DNA of 64,000 nt, taken from contig NZ_QTQI01000011.1 of the NCBI RefSeq assembly GCF_003853705.1, positions 160,338 to 224,337 on the forward strand, given 5' to 3'. The number at the start of each line of letters is the position of its first letter. Position 1 is the first letter of the stretch. Positions 36,734 to 44,912 of the stretch are shown piece after piece. Position numbers and translations under genes: made by a program. Under the pieces are notes generated by a model, which worked only from the letters and a program-made list of their open reading frames with translations, ran no database searches and was not told where the DNA came from. The stretch is from Burkholderia sp. Bp8992. GTDB lineage: Bacteria; Pseudomonadota; Gammaproteobacteria; Burkholderiales; Burkholderiaceae.

Positions 36734-38401
36734 TCACTCGGGAACGACACCATCCTCGAACGGCTCCTCGTCGCCGGAACCTGCCTCGTCGGCGTTATCG
36801 CTCGTCTCTTCGGCGACGTCGGACGCCTCTTGCTGCACCTCGACGGCTTCCTCGACCTGGTCCTTCAATTGCTGGCTCACCTGGTCGCCCAGATTCTCGA
36901 CGATGTCGGGAAGCGATTGCGTGACCTCGCCCAGGCTTTGGTTCGCTTCGCTCAGTTGACCGGCTTCGAGCTTCGAGCTCGCGTCGACCAGGTTGCCCTC
37001 GGCCTCCTCGATCTGCTCGTTGACCTCGATCTGCGCGAGATCCTTGAGCTGTGTGCTCGCGCTGTCAATCCCGCCGCCGATGTTGTCCCCGGCCACCTCG
37101 CTGTATGCTTCGGAGCCCGACGCACGCGCCGCACTCACGTCGTTCGCGAATGCGGCATCGTCCGCCGGCACCTGCACGTTGCCTTCGCCTGCGGCCCGGT
37201 CGGCTAGTTGCTGGTCCTGCTGCCGCGCGTCGTTGCCGATCGCGTCGCCGGCATCCTGCGCATCCTGCTGCTGTTGCTGGTTGGGCGCATCGCCGCGATT
37301 CTCGTTGGCCTGGTCGTCCTGGAGCTTGTTGTCCTTGCCGGTCAGCTTTTGCTTCAGGAAATCGAGCGCCATCCACACGCCCATCGCCTGCAGGAAGTAG
37401 CCGAGCACCTTCTCGAACGTGAGGTTCGACCAGAACTTGTGCCAGCCCGACTCCGGCGCGAGCGGGATCGCGATTACCTTCTTGTTGAGCAGCGTGCCGG
37501 TCAGGATCGGCCACGCGGTGGTGTCGCTCTCCTTGCCCGTGAAGGTCCCCTTGAAGCCGAATGCCGCATTGAGCGCAACCGCACCGGCGGTATCGACGAT
37601 CTGCCCATTGTCGAACGACAGCGTGCTCGTCGAGCTACTTGACCCGGTGAGCGTGATCGTCATGCCGCTCAGGCGGTCGGCCGGATCAGCCGGCGACGGT
37701 GCCCCCGACTTCCTGGCGAACACGATCGTGCCTTCGGACGTCGCGCCGGTCTTGCCGTCTCCCGGCGCCGAATAGACATAGTAGGTCCGGCCCGGCTGGC
37801 CCTTGTCGTCCATGCCCCATAGATACGCATAGCCGCGCATCCAGGTGCTGACCGCGACGTAGCTCGGGAAGTCGAGCCCCTTGAACAGGTCGTACTGGTT
37901 GAAGAAGGCGGCAATTGCCTTCTCGCTGTCGGACACGGACGGCAGCTTGAATGCGTCGGTCATCGCGCTCTGGAAGCCGGTCGCCATTTTCGACGTCGGC
38001 GACGTCATGATGTTCTTGCAGAAGCTGAGCGCCTTGGCCATGTTCGCGGCGGCAGCTTCGGTCACGGAGATCGGCGGGTAGCCCTGCGTGCTGAAATCGA
38101 GTGCTTCGCCGACCGACATGACCGGGAACAGTGAATCCGGCTGCGAAATCAGCAATTGGTAAATGAAGCATGGCTTGGTCTGCCCCTTCGAATCGGTGTA
38201 GGTGCCGTCGAGCGTGACCGTGCCGGCCGCGCCGTTGGCCAGCACCTTGCCGCCCGACGATAGCGCCAGCAACGTCAGCTCCTGCAGATAGCCCTGCTTC
38301 GACGAGTTCTGCGCGACGTTGGTCGACGAGTTGAACGCGTTGAGCACGACGACGCTCTTGCCCGACTTGTTGGTGATCGAGCAGTTCTTGTTGATAGCCA
38401 T
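36734..38401 (-). CDS. large protein of unknown function with acidic Gln/Asp/Glu-rich C-terminal half
   Basis: The protein is 555 aa. It has no signal peptide. The N-terminal part (about 1-330) is a beta-rich globular region starting MAINKNCSITNKSGKS. It is followed by one amphipathic/hydrophobic segment (VLGYFLQAMGVWMALDFL), then about 180 residues of low-complexity, strongly acidic and Gln-rich sequence with helical spacing. This layout (globular, hydrophobic segment, acidic low-complexity) resembles the Val-Asp repeat protein at 42883-44682, and the two may be distant paralogues. It is the last gene of the sigma-54 operon, 80 nt after the 391-aa gene. No function can be assigned. Confidence 0.65.
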   Translation of the reverse strand: MAINKNCSITNKSGKSVVVLNAFNSSTNVAQNSSKQGYLQELTLLALSSGGKVLANGAAGTVTLDGTYTDSKGQTKPCFIYQLLISQPDSLFPVMSVGEALDFSTQGYPPISVTEAAAANMAKALSFCKNIMTSPTSKMATGFQSAMTDAFKLPSVSDSEKAIAAFFNQYDLFKGLDFPSYVAVSTWMRGYAYLWGMDDKGQPGRTYYVYSAPGDGKTGATSEGTIVFARKSGAPSPADPADRLSGMTITLTGSSSSTSTLSFDNGQIVDTAGAVALNAAFGFKGTFTGKESDTTAWPILTGTLLNKKVIAIPLAPESGWHKFWSNLTFEKVLGYFLQAMGVWMALDFLKQKLTGKDNKLQDDQANENRGDAPNQQQQQDAQDAGDAIGNDARQQDQQLADRAAGEGNVQVPADDAAFANDVSAARASGSEAYSEVAGDNIGGGIDSASTQLKDLAQIEVNEQIEEAEGNLVDASSKLEAGQLSEANQSLGEVTQSLPDIVENLGDQVSQQLKDQVEEAVEVQQEASDVAEETSDNADEAGSGDEEPFEDGVVPE

Positions 38402-38481
38402 CGTTTTTCTCCGTAGGTGAGTAGGAACAACACAGGTTGACGGTGATGACGTCGCTCGCGGCATGCACGCCGCGTCTGCAT

Positions 38482-39657
38482 CTAGTACTCGACGCGGGTC
38501 GTGCTCGACCGAACGCCGCCTTCGAACCGGGTGGAGATGATCGTGCCGCCGATCGGTTGCCCGTCGGTCGCGAACTGCGCCGCGCGATAGTCGACGTCGG
38601 TCACGCGCACGACGGTCCGGCCGTCGGTAGCGAAACCCGTGACGAGCGAGCGCCATGGCGCCGCGCCCCCACTCGATAACCATTCGTCGCGCACCTGCGC
38701 GAGGCTGCCATCGGCGCGGAATGCCCGCCGCGTCCGATCCGGCGCACGCGTGGGCTGCCAGGGCTCCGGCACAGGTTTCGCCGGCGCGGCTTCGCGCGGC
38801 GGCGGCACGGGGTCCCCCGGTTTCAGCACGCGTGTCGAGGTCAGCTTGCCGTTCGTGAAGCGAAACAGCGTCAGCACCTGCGTGTTGCTGCCCCCCGGCT
38901 GCAGCGTGACGAGCAGATGCCCGTCGAGAATCTTGCCGCGCGCATCGAACGCGACCCCGCTGTAGTTGGATTCGACACGTTGGCGCACCGTTGAGCCGTC
39001 TTCCGCGTAGTTGGTGGCGAGCAGACGGCCTGGCGTTCCGTGTGCGGTCAGGATCGAGCGCGCGGTGCTCGCGAGCGTCAGCGCAGGGCCGGCATGGCGG
39101 AAAATCGCCAGTTCGCCGCCCCTGAGCCGCGTGCCGACCAGCACGGCGTTCGCGAAATCGATCTCGAGGCGGCTCGCGATCGCGCCCTTCCCGTCGGATG
39201 CATCGTTGACGAGCGAGTAACGCGCAGGCCGTTCGTTCGCGTAGGTCATCTCGGCGACATGGCTTGGCGACCCGTCGGGCCCGGCGAGCGAGAATTGCGC
39301 GACGCCTTCGGTCGGCCAGCCGGCGGGGTCGAGCGCCAGCGCGCGATAGATGCCTTGCACCGTGCGCCGCAGCGTACCGTCGGCGGTGAGCAGTCGCGTC
39401 GCCGACGACACCGCTCGGCCTTGCGCATCGACGACGATGTCGGACGTCGAATGGGGCGCGCCGCCCGCGAGCGATGCCGCATAGCGGATCGTGCCGCCCG
39501 CATCCGACACGTCGGCGTAGCTGGCGTGGCCCATGGTCGCGACGCTCGCGCCGTCGGGCCCGTAATGCACCGCGCCGACCGATCGCGGCCGGTTGCGCGC
39601 CAGGCCTGTCACGTCCACCGCGACGGCCAGCGCCTGCTGCCCGAGTTCCTGAATCAT
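38482..39657 (-). CDS. hypothetical beta-rich protein
   Basis: The protein is 391 aa with no signal peptide or membrane segment. It has repeated short strand-turn units such as AVHYGPDGASVATM, YAEDGSTVRQRV and FRADGSLAQV, reminiscent of YD/RHS-type repeats but too irregular to assign. It overlaps the 2-oxoglutarate oxygenase gene by 4 nt, so it is translationally coupled to it and very likely part of the modification operon. A proline-rich linker lies around residue 285. Confidence 0.6.
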   Translation of the reverse strand: MIQELGQQALAVAVDVTGLARNRPRSVGAVHYGPDGASVATMGHASYADVSDAGGTIRYAASLAGGAPHSTSDIVVDAQGRAVSSATRLLTADGTLRRTVQGIYRALALDPAGWPTEGVAQFSLAGPDGSPSHVAEMTYANERPARYSLVNDASDGKGAIASRLEIDFANAVLVGTRLRGGELAIFRHAGPALTLASTARSILTAHGTPGRLLATNYAEDGSTVRQRVESNYSGVAFDARGKILDGHLLVTLQPGGSNTQVLTLFRFTNGKLTSTRVLKPGDPVPPPREAAPAKPVPEPWQPTRAPDRTRRAFRADGSLAQVRDEWLSSGGAAPWRSLVTGFATDGRTVVRVTDVDYRAAQFATDGQPIGGTIISTRFEGGVRSSTTRVEY

Positions 39658-40439
39658 GGTGCCTCCTGCGTGATCAGGGATTGCCCGACGGGCCCGGCGT
39701 TGCCGCCGCTGCCGCACGGCCGCTCGAGCACGTTGACGATCCGGTCCATCAGCGCGACGCCTTCGGCGCGCGTCGTCGCCCGCTTGTAGGAAAACCGCAT
39801 GTCCAGGCTCACACGCGTCACGCCGGAATGATTGGCGACCGTGCCGTGGCCCAGATACCCGCCGTCGAAGATCAGCACTTGCCCGTATCGCACCGGGACC
39901 GATTCAAACTCGCCGCTGCCGTAGTCGCGCTCGAGCCACAACGTCGCGCCGTCGAACACGTCGGTGAACGGCATCCAGAAGTTGATCTGGTCGATCCGGC
40001 GCGTCACGCAGATGTCGTGATGAAACGAGCTGATGCTGGCTGTGCCGGACAGGTGGATGCGCAGCTTCGGATGGCTCGTGTACGAGATCCCGCGCCCTAC
40101 CAGGGGCGCGAGCTTCGCGAGCATGAAGCCGTGGTAGAGCTTCCAGAAATCGGCATCGGCTGACTGACGCTCCATCATCGCGCTCACCATCAAATTGTCG
40201 CGCGGGCCGATCCGAGCACTGCGCCCGTTACGCCGCCGATGGTCGAGCAGGTACTCATGCAGCCGGTCGAGGCGCTGCACCTTGTACACGTCGCGGCTCA
40301 GCACGGCCGCGAATGGAAAGCGCGCCGTGTCGTAGTCGAACAGCACCCATGTGCGCCGCGGGCGCTGTCCGGCTTCGCGTACGAGTTCCGCGCGATCGAC
40401 GTCGGCAATCGACGCATCCGTGCCCATGACGGTGCTCAT
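39654..40439 (-). CDS. 2-oxoglutarate/Fe(II)-dependent oxygenase
   Basis: The protein is 261 aa. The facial triad is visible as His140-x-Asp142 in SSFHHDICV and the distal His198 in GGYLGHGTV, with Arg209 or Arg215 likely to bind 2-oxoglutarate. The middle segment INFWMPFTDVFDGATLW resembles StrG/phytanoyl-CoA-type oxygenases. It probably hydroxylates or otherwise oxidises the operon's substrate. It overlaps genes on both sides by 4 nt: the borosin-like methyltransferase upstream and the 391-aa gene downstream. Confidence 0.77.
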   Translation of the reverse strand: MSTVMGTDASIADVDRAELVREAGQRPRRTWVLFDYDTARFPFAAVLSRDVYKVQRLDRLHEYLLDHRRRNGRSARIGPRDNLMVSAMMERQSADADFWKLYHGFMLAKLAPLVGRGISYTSHPKLRIHLSGTASISSFHHDICVTRRIDQINFWMPFTDVFDGATLWLERDYGSGEFESVPVRYGQVLIFDGGYLGHGTVANHSGVTRVSLDMRFSYKRATTRAEGVALMDRIVNVLERPCGSGGNAGPVGQSLITQEAP

Positions 40440-42856
40440 GGGTGGTCCGCTCCATCCCGGTGCAGTCGCGCAAGCAGCTGGCGGACACGCGCGAGATTGG
40501 TCGATGCGCGCTCATAGCCGTGCCACAGGAACAGCCCGCCCTTGCGGCTCGCTGCGGCCATGATCGCGACAAGATGCGCCCACGCCCAGTCGGGCAGCCC
40601 GAGCCGCGGTGTCGCAGCGAGCACGGCGGCGTCGGCGTCGCTCATGACCGTCATCCCGCGCAGCGCGCTGCTCGCGCCGCTAGCGCCTTGCGCGGTGCCG
40701 TGCACGAGCGGACGCAATGTGACCGGGTCGAGCGTGAATGTCAGCGATCCGCTCGCCATCGCGGACGGCCCGTCACGCCATTGCATCGCTTCGCCGTCGA
40801 ACGTCGCGGCCACGCGCCGCCCGCCGATCGAGAAGCCGCCGGCATCGACGCATGCAGAGGTCACTTCAGCCAGCGCCCCGTGCCGTAGCAGCAGTCGGTA
40901 TTCGCCATGCAGGTACGCGGCGGGCAGGTCGTCGCAGATGCGGGCCGCGAACGGCACGCGGCGCACGCCGAGCGTGAAATGGTCGCGGCCGATCGACAGC
41001 GGTTCGTCGACAGGCGTGCCGTTGAGCGTCACGCTCATCCCGGCGGCCGTCGGCAGGATCGCGATCAGGTGCTCGCCGGCGTCGGGCGCGAGCCATCGAT
41101 AGACTCCGGCGATCGCGCTGGCCGGGAGCCGCGGGCGCGCCAGGCACTCGTCCACGACGAGCTTGTGCGATGTATCGGGGTGGGCACCCGCCGGCCAGAT
41201 CAGTCCGACCCAGCGCCGCTGGCCGCCGGGGCGCAGATCGGGCTGCAAGTAGCCGGAGCAAGGATTTCCGGCATCGGCGGACCACGTGAGCACGCCCTTG
41301 TCGAAACGCGCGGCCTGCACACGCACCCCATTCAGGTCGACGCGCGTGACACCGCCGTCCGGCCGGCCGAACACCGACAGCGACAATGCGTGCCCAGCGG
41401 CCAGATAGAAACCGCTCCATACCGCCAAGTCGCGACGCAGCAGTTGCTGGAAATCGGCGGTGAGCGCAGGCCAGTCGGCCGCGATGCCCCGTGCGTCGCT
41501 CCACGAGGCGGCCGCCGCCTGGACGTGGCCGGCCGGCGCGCGCTTGACCGCCGCGAGCAGCGTCGCGCTCGCCGACTTGCGGTCGAGCAGCAGGCTCAGC
41601 AGCCGGCGGTTTTCGGGCTCGCCGCCGGCACGCAGTCCCTTTGCGGCGAGCTGGATCGCTCCGGCATCGCGCCGGCTCAGCAGCTCGCGCTCGCGTGGCG
41701 ACAGGCCCGGCCAGCCGGCGACGGCCGTGGCGGCATCGTCGCGATAGCGCTCGCGCAGGTGCGGATCGTCGCACAGCGCGAGCACGAACCGCGCGGCCGC
41801 GCTGTCGGGCTGCCACTGATAGCTCTGCGGCACATCGAAGGTCGCGAAATCGGTGAACGCCCGGCGTTCGCGCGGACCATAGCGATCGATCACGCGCAAC
41901 GCTTCGGCGCTCGTGCGCAGCGGCTGGCCCGGGTGCAGCAGCCCGAGTCGGTCGAGCATCGCCGCATCCGCGAGGGCCGCGTCCTTGGGCGGCAGGTAGA
42001 AGGTCGAGATGCCGGTCACCCAGTTCTGTACCGACGGATCCCTCAGCGAGGCGATCGTCTGACGGTCGATCAGCGGCTCGACGCCGGGATAGCGCGAGCC
42101 GACATAGTTCACGACCGGATGGTCGGCGCCGTACATCGCCTCGAGATAGTCGAGCAACACCGAGAAGTTGCTGTTCAGATACCCTTGACGGCGATAGCCG
42201 AGCTCGCCGATCAGCCCGACCTGCCACAGCACGAGGTGCAATCCCGTATCCGGCCGGCGGCTGCGGATCAGCATGTCCGTCGCCTCATACATCTGCATGC
42301 CGGGCTGGCTGGGATCGACGCCGAGATCCGCGCAAAGCGTGTCGAGCGCGCTGACCGCCGCACGCATCTCCGCGCGATGCCCTTCACGCCTTGCAATTCG
42401 GACGGCACGGTGCGTCGCCAGCACGAAGATGCCCGGATGACCGTAAAAGATCGCGACGACCCGCTGCCCCTGTCGCACCGGATGCAGCATCGCCTCGGCC
42501 ATCTGCATGTACGTGACGTAGCGTCGCTTGCTGTCGTCGTACAGCGTGTAGAGGTCATAGGCGTCGGGCCGCTCGCGCAGCAGCCAGACCTTCGTCGCCG
42601 GGTCCGCGACGCAGAAGAACACATGATCTGCCGCACGAATGCGCGCCTCGTCTGCACGCGTGAAACCGCTCGCCTCGATCCCGGAGCCGAGGATCTCGAG
42701 CGAACCGGGCCGGTCCGGCGGCGCAATCGCAGCCGGATCGTCGGTAATGGACGCCGCACGCGCCGCAATCTCGCGCGCGAGATGCCGCCAGCGGCGGCGA
42801 TGCGTTTCCGCATCGGGATAGCGCTCGGGGTCCGGCTGCGGCCAGGCAGTGCTCAT
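40436..42856 (-). CDS. borosin-type alpha-N-methyltransferase with fused C-terminal domains
   Basis: The protein is 806 aa. Residues about 50-310 are a tetrapyrrole-methylase fold closely matching the peptide backbone N-methyltransferases of borosins (OphMA, SonM): LEILGSGIEASG, FYGHPGIFVLATHRA, ADLGVDPSQPG and HLVLWQVGLIGELG. Tyr103, Tyr106, Arg112 and Tyr116 have exactly the spacing of OphMA Tyr63, Tyr66, Arg72 and Tyr76, the catalytic set as I recall it. Residues about 350-407 (FVLALCDDPHLRERYRDD then PGLSPRERELLS) resemble the borosin-binding/LigA-like domain. The remaining about 400 residues are beta-rich and unassigned; no Val/Ile-rich core lies at the C-terminus. It overlaps the oxygenase gene by 4 nt. 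Confidence 0.82.
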   Translation of the reverse strand: MSTAWPQPDPERYPDAETHRRRWRHLAREIAARAASITDDPAAIAPPDRPGSLEILGSGIEASGFTRADEARIRAADHVFFCVADPATKVWLLRERPDAYDLYTLYDDSKRRYVTYMQMAEAMLHPVRQGQRVVAIFYGHPGIFVLATHRAVRIARREGHRAEMRAAVSALDTLCADLGVDPSQPGMQMYEATDMLIRSRRPDTGLHLVLWQVGLIGELGYRRQGYLNSNFSVLLDYLEAMYGADHPVVNYVGSRYPGVEPLIDRQTIASLRDPSVQNWVTGISTFYLPPKDAALADAAMLDRLGLLHPGQPLRTSAEALRVIDRYGPRERRAFTDFATFDVPQSYQWQPDSAAARFVLALCDDPHLRERYRDDAATAVAGWPGLSPRERELLSRRDAGAIQLAAKGLRAGGEPENRRLLSLLLDRKSASATLLAAVKRAPAGHVQAAAASWSDARGIAADWPALTADFQQLLRRDLAVWSGFYLAAGHALSLSVFGRPDGGVTRVDLNGVRVQAARFDKGVLTWSADAGNPCSGYLQPDLRPGGQRRWVGLIWPAGAHPDTSHKLVVDECLARPRLPASAIAGVYRWLAPDAGEHLIAILPTAAGMSVTLNGTPVDEPLSIGRDHFTLGVRRVPFAARICDDLPAAYLHGEYRLLLRHGALAEVTSACVDAGGFSIGGRRVAATFDGEAMQWRDGPSAMASGSLTFTLDPVTLRPLVHGTAQGASGASSALRGMTVMSDADAAVLAATPRLGLPDWAWAHLVAIMAAASRKGGLFLWHGYERASTNLARVRQLLARLHRDGADHP

Positions 42857-42882
42857 GATCGATCCTCGTAACGGACGGGCAA

Positions 42883-44682
42883 TTAGCCCTTCAGGTAGAC
42901 CATCGCAACAGACGCCCCCGTCTTCACGGGCAGCGGCCGGTTCTGGTACGTCGCTTTCGCGAGCGTCTGGAACGCCAGGTACGCGTTGGTGCCGGTGTTC
43001 TGCTTCATCTGTGCCACCAGTGCGTTCTGGGCGTCCTGCGGCCATCGCCAGTTCTGCGCTTCGGTATCCGCCAGGCTGTTCTTCGTCTGCAGGATGGTCG
43101 ACAGCGTCACCTGTAGCGTGGTTGAATCGCCCTGCACTTCCTGCACGTATTGGCTGAAGGTGGTCCAGCGTGTGTCGACCGGGATCGGATCGTTCAGCAT
43201 GTAGTTGACGAGCAGGCCCAGCCCGGACGTCTGGCGCGGCTGGAGATTCTGCATGTCGCGCTCGTCTGCCTGCCGCCATGCGTCGAGCAGCTTGCCGGCT
43301 GTCTGGAACGCGACGTAGATCGCGACGCCCTCGACGAGCGTCGGCAGCGCCTTGGTCATGATCCAGTTGCCGACCGCGCCGAGCACGCGCGATAGCGTCC
43401 CTGGCTGCACATCGACGTCGGTGTCGATATCCACGTCCACGTCCACGTCGATGTCGCTGTCGGTCACAACATCGATGTCGACGTCGATATCGACATCGAC
43501 ATCCACGTCGACCACGGCAATGAAATCGACGTCCACGTCGATGTCGACATCCACGTCCACATCCACGTCGATATCGATGTCCACATCCACGTCGATATCG
43601 ACATCGATGTCGATGTCGACGTCCACGTTGATGGGATCGGCATCGTCCCCCACTGCGCTGTCCGGGGCCGCGCTGTCGCCGTTCGCGTTGAGCGCGCCGC
43701 GAATCTTGCCGGCGATCTCGCCGACGTTGGTCGCGAGCCATTGCAGCCCGCCGGGAATCGCGCCCAGCAGGTTGATCGCCGCATCCACGGCCATCGCGAG
43801 CTGGACGGTGAAGAACGCACCGTAGACGAGATCGTAGAGCACCGCGTACCAGGGCAGCGTCGGGTCCTGGTACGACTGCGCGATGAACTGCTGGCCGTTG
43901 TACGTGCCGACGAAAGCCCACGTGATCGTGTCCGGGTGCCCTTCCCACGCGAGGTCGCGTATGACAGCCGTGAGCAGCATGCCGTTTTTAGCGGTTGCCC
44001 CTGCACTGGATAGCCGTGAGGTCGCGAAATCGAGTGGAATCGGCGTGCCTCCGGTCGGCGTGTACACCGCCTTGCCGTCAGTGATCGTCAGTGTGCCGAC
44101 GCAGGTTGTTGGCACGATGAAGCCCATCGAACTCGCTGCCGGCGGTTCGTAGCAATAGTAGGTGCCGGGAAATGCATAGAGCTGATTCGTCGCCCAGTAG
44201 CCCAGCGCGGAATAGAGGCCAAACGTAAGCCCCGCTGCGCCGTTCTGCGAGAAATAGGTCGCCGCCGCATCCGGCAGGCTGGTCACCGGCGTGTTCTCAA
44301 CCAGCGCGTTGAAGTTCAGTGCCGTCGGCGTGAACGGCTGGCTCACGATATTCCGGTAGAAGTTCCAGCCCGCCGTTGCGACATCCGCGTCGGACTGCGC
44401 GAGCGGAATCGTCTGCGACCCGGGCGTGAGTGCTTCCACGACGGCCACCTTGAGCGGAAATTCGTCCGTCTGACGCGTAATCACGACGCGCGCGATCGGC
44501 TCGTCGGTCGTGAAATGACCGGTGCCGTCCGCCGGGACGCTGCCGAGCAGCGTATAGGTCGGCACGTAGGCCGAGGGATCGGTCGACGGCGGATTGGTCG
44601 GGGTCGGCGACATCGTCGTGTAAACATTCACCGCCGCACCGTAAGTGCTGGTGACGTTGATCGGGTAAGTGGCCATGTTCAT
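42883..44682 (-). CDS. protein with long alternating Val/Ile-Asp repeat
   Basis: The protein is 599 aa from ATG 44682 (MNMATYPINV); ATG 44676 and GTG 44739 are alternatives. Residues about 1-310 are beta-rich. A hydrophobic stretch (YGAFFTVQLAMAVDAA, then a Gly/Leu-rich segment) comes next, followed by about 75 residues (350-425) in which Asp alternates with Val or Ile almost perfectly. A second hydrophobic stretch (around LPTLVEGVAIYVAF) and a 130-residue C-terminus end the protein. The borosin-like methyltransferase gene follows after 26 nt. A beta-branched repeat next to a backbone N-methyltransferase could be its substrate, or a metal-binding or secreted structural segment. ATGA coupling to a 22-codon leader supports start 44682. 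Confidence 0.72.
   Translation of the reverse strand: MNMATYPINVTSTYGAAVNVYTTMSPTPTNPPSTDPSAYVPTYTLLGSVPADGTGHFTTDEPIARVVITRQTDEFPLKVAVVEALTPGSQTIPLAQSDADVATAGWNFYRNIVSQPFTPTALNFNALVENTPVTSLPDAAATYFSQNGAAGLTFGLYSALGYWATNQLYAFPGTYYCYEPPAASSMGFIVPTTCVGTLTITDGKAVYTPTGGTPIPLDFATSRLSSAGATAKNGMLLTAVIRDLAWEGHPDTITWAFVGTYNGQQFIAQSYQDPTLPWYAVLYDLVYGAFFTVQLAMAVDAAINLLGAIPGGLQWLATNVGEIAGKIRGALNANGDSAAPDSAVGDDADPINVDVDIDIDVDIDVDVDIDIDVDVDVDVDIDVDVDFIAVVDVDVDVDIDVDIDVVTDSDIDVDVDVDIDTDVDVQPGTLSRVLGAVGNWIMTKALPTLVEGVAIYVAFQTAGKLLDAWRQADERDMQNLQPRQTSGLGLLVNYMLNDPIPVDTRWTTFSQYVQEVQGDSTTLQVTLSTILQTKNSLADTEAQNWRWPQDAQNALVAQMKQNTGTNAYLAFQTLAKATYQNRPLPVKTGASVAMVYLKG
43407..43632 (-). repeat. hexanucleotide-like repeat coding (Val/Ile-Asp)n
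   Basis: About 225 bp reading as alternating GTN/ATC and GAY codons. Synonymous codons are mixed (GTC with GTG, GAC with GAT), and the run is broken by short insertions (FIAV, VVTDS). The repeat is therefore old and kept at the protein level, not a recent microsatellite expansion. Confidence 0.9.
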
Positions 44683-44747
44683 TGCACCCATGCGCAACAG
44701 GGCGAATACGGCGATAGATCGGATGGCTGACAAATGCACGTATCCAT
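44679..44747 (-). CDS. 22-residue leader ORF coupled to the Val-Asp repeat protein
   Basis: ATG at 44747 is preceded by AGGAG with seven-base spacing, the best ribosome-binding site in this gap. It encodes a 22-residue peptide with four Cys (MDTCICQ... ending PCCAWVQ). Its TGA overlaps the ATG at 44682 (ATGA), and that ATG has no ribosome-binding site of its own. The simplest reading is a translationally coupled leader. A frameshifted true start or a small functional Cys peptide are alternatives. Confidence 0.45.
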   Translation of the reverse strand: MDTCICQPSDLSPYSPCCAWVQ

Positions 44748-44773
44748 GGCTTATCTCCTGTGGAAATTGATTC

Positions 44774-44790
44774 GCGTCCTGTCAGGACGC
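44774..44790. promoter_or_regulatory. perfect 17-bp inverted repeat upstream of the leader ORF
   Basis: GCGTCCTG-T-CAGGACGC is a perfect inverted repeat 27 bases before the leader ATG on the minus strand. In RNA it would fold as a 6-bp stem with a 5-nt loop. It could be an operator for an internal promoter or a processing/translation-control hairpin between the rSAM gene and the repeat-protein gene. Confidence 0.4.
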
Positions 44791-44912
44791 CCGCATCCTG
44801 CAGATTCCGCTTCGTCGGCAGCACCCCGATGCACGACATCGCCGGGCGAACAGGCGCGGCATCGCGGCCCGCATGGTCGTTGTCCCGAGCAAGGACGTGT
44901 GGCCGGTACCGA

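Noticed and set aside
43407-43632. CRISPR array or recent microsatellite
   Set aside because: The repeat is coding, has no spacer structure, and uses mixed synonymous codons, so it is neither a CRISPR nor a fresh slippage expansion.
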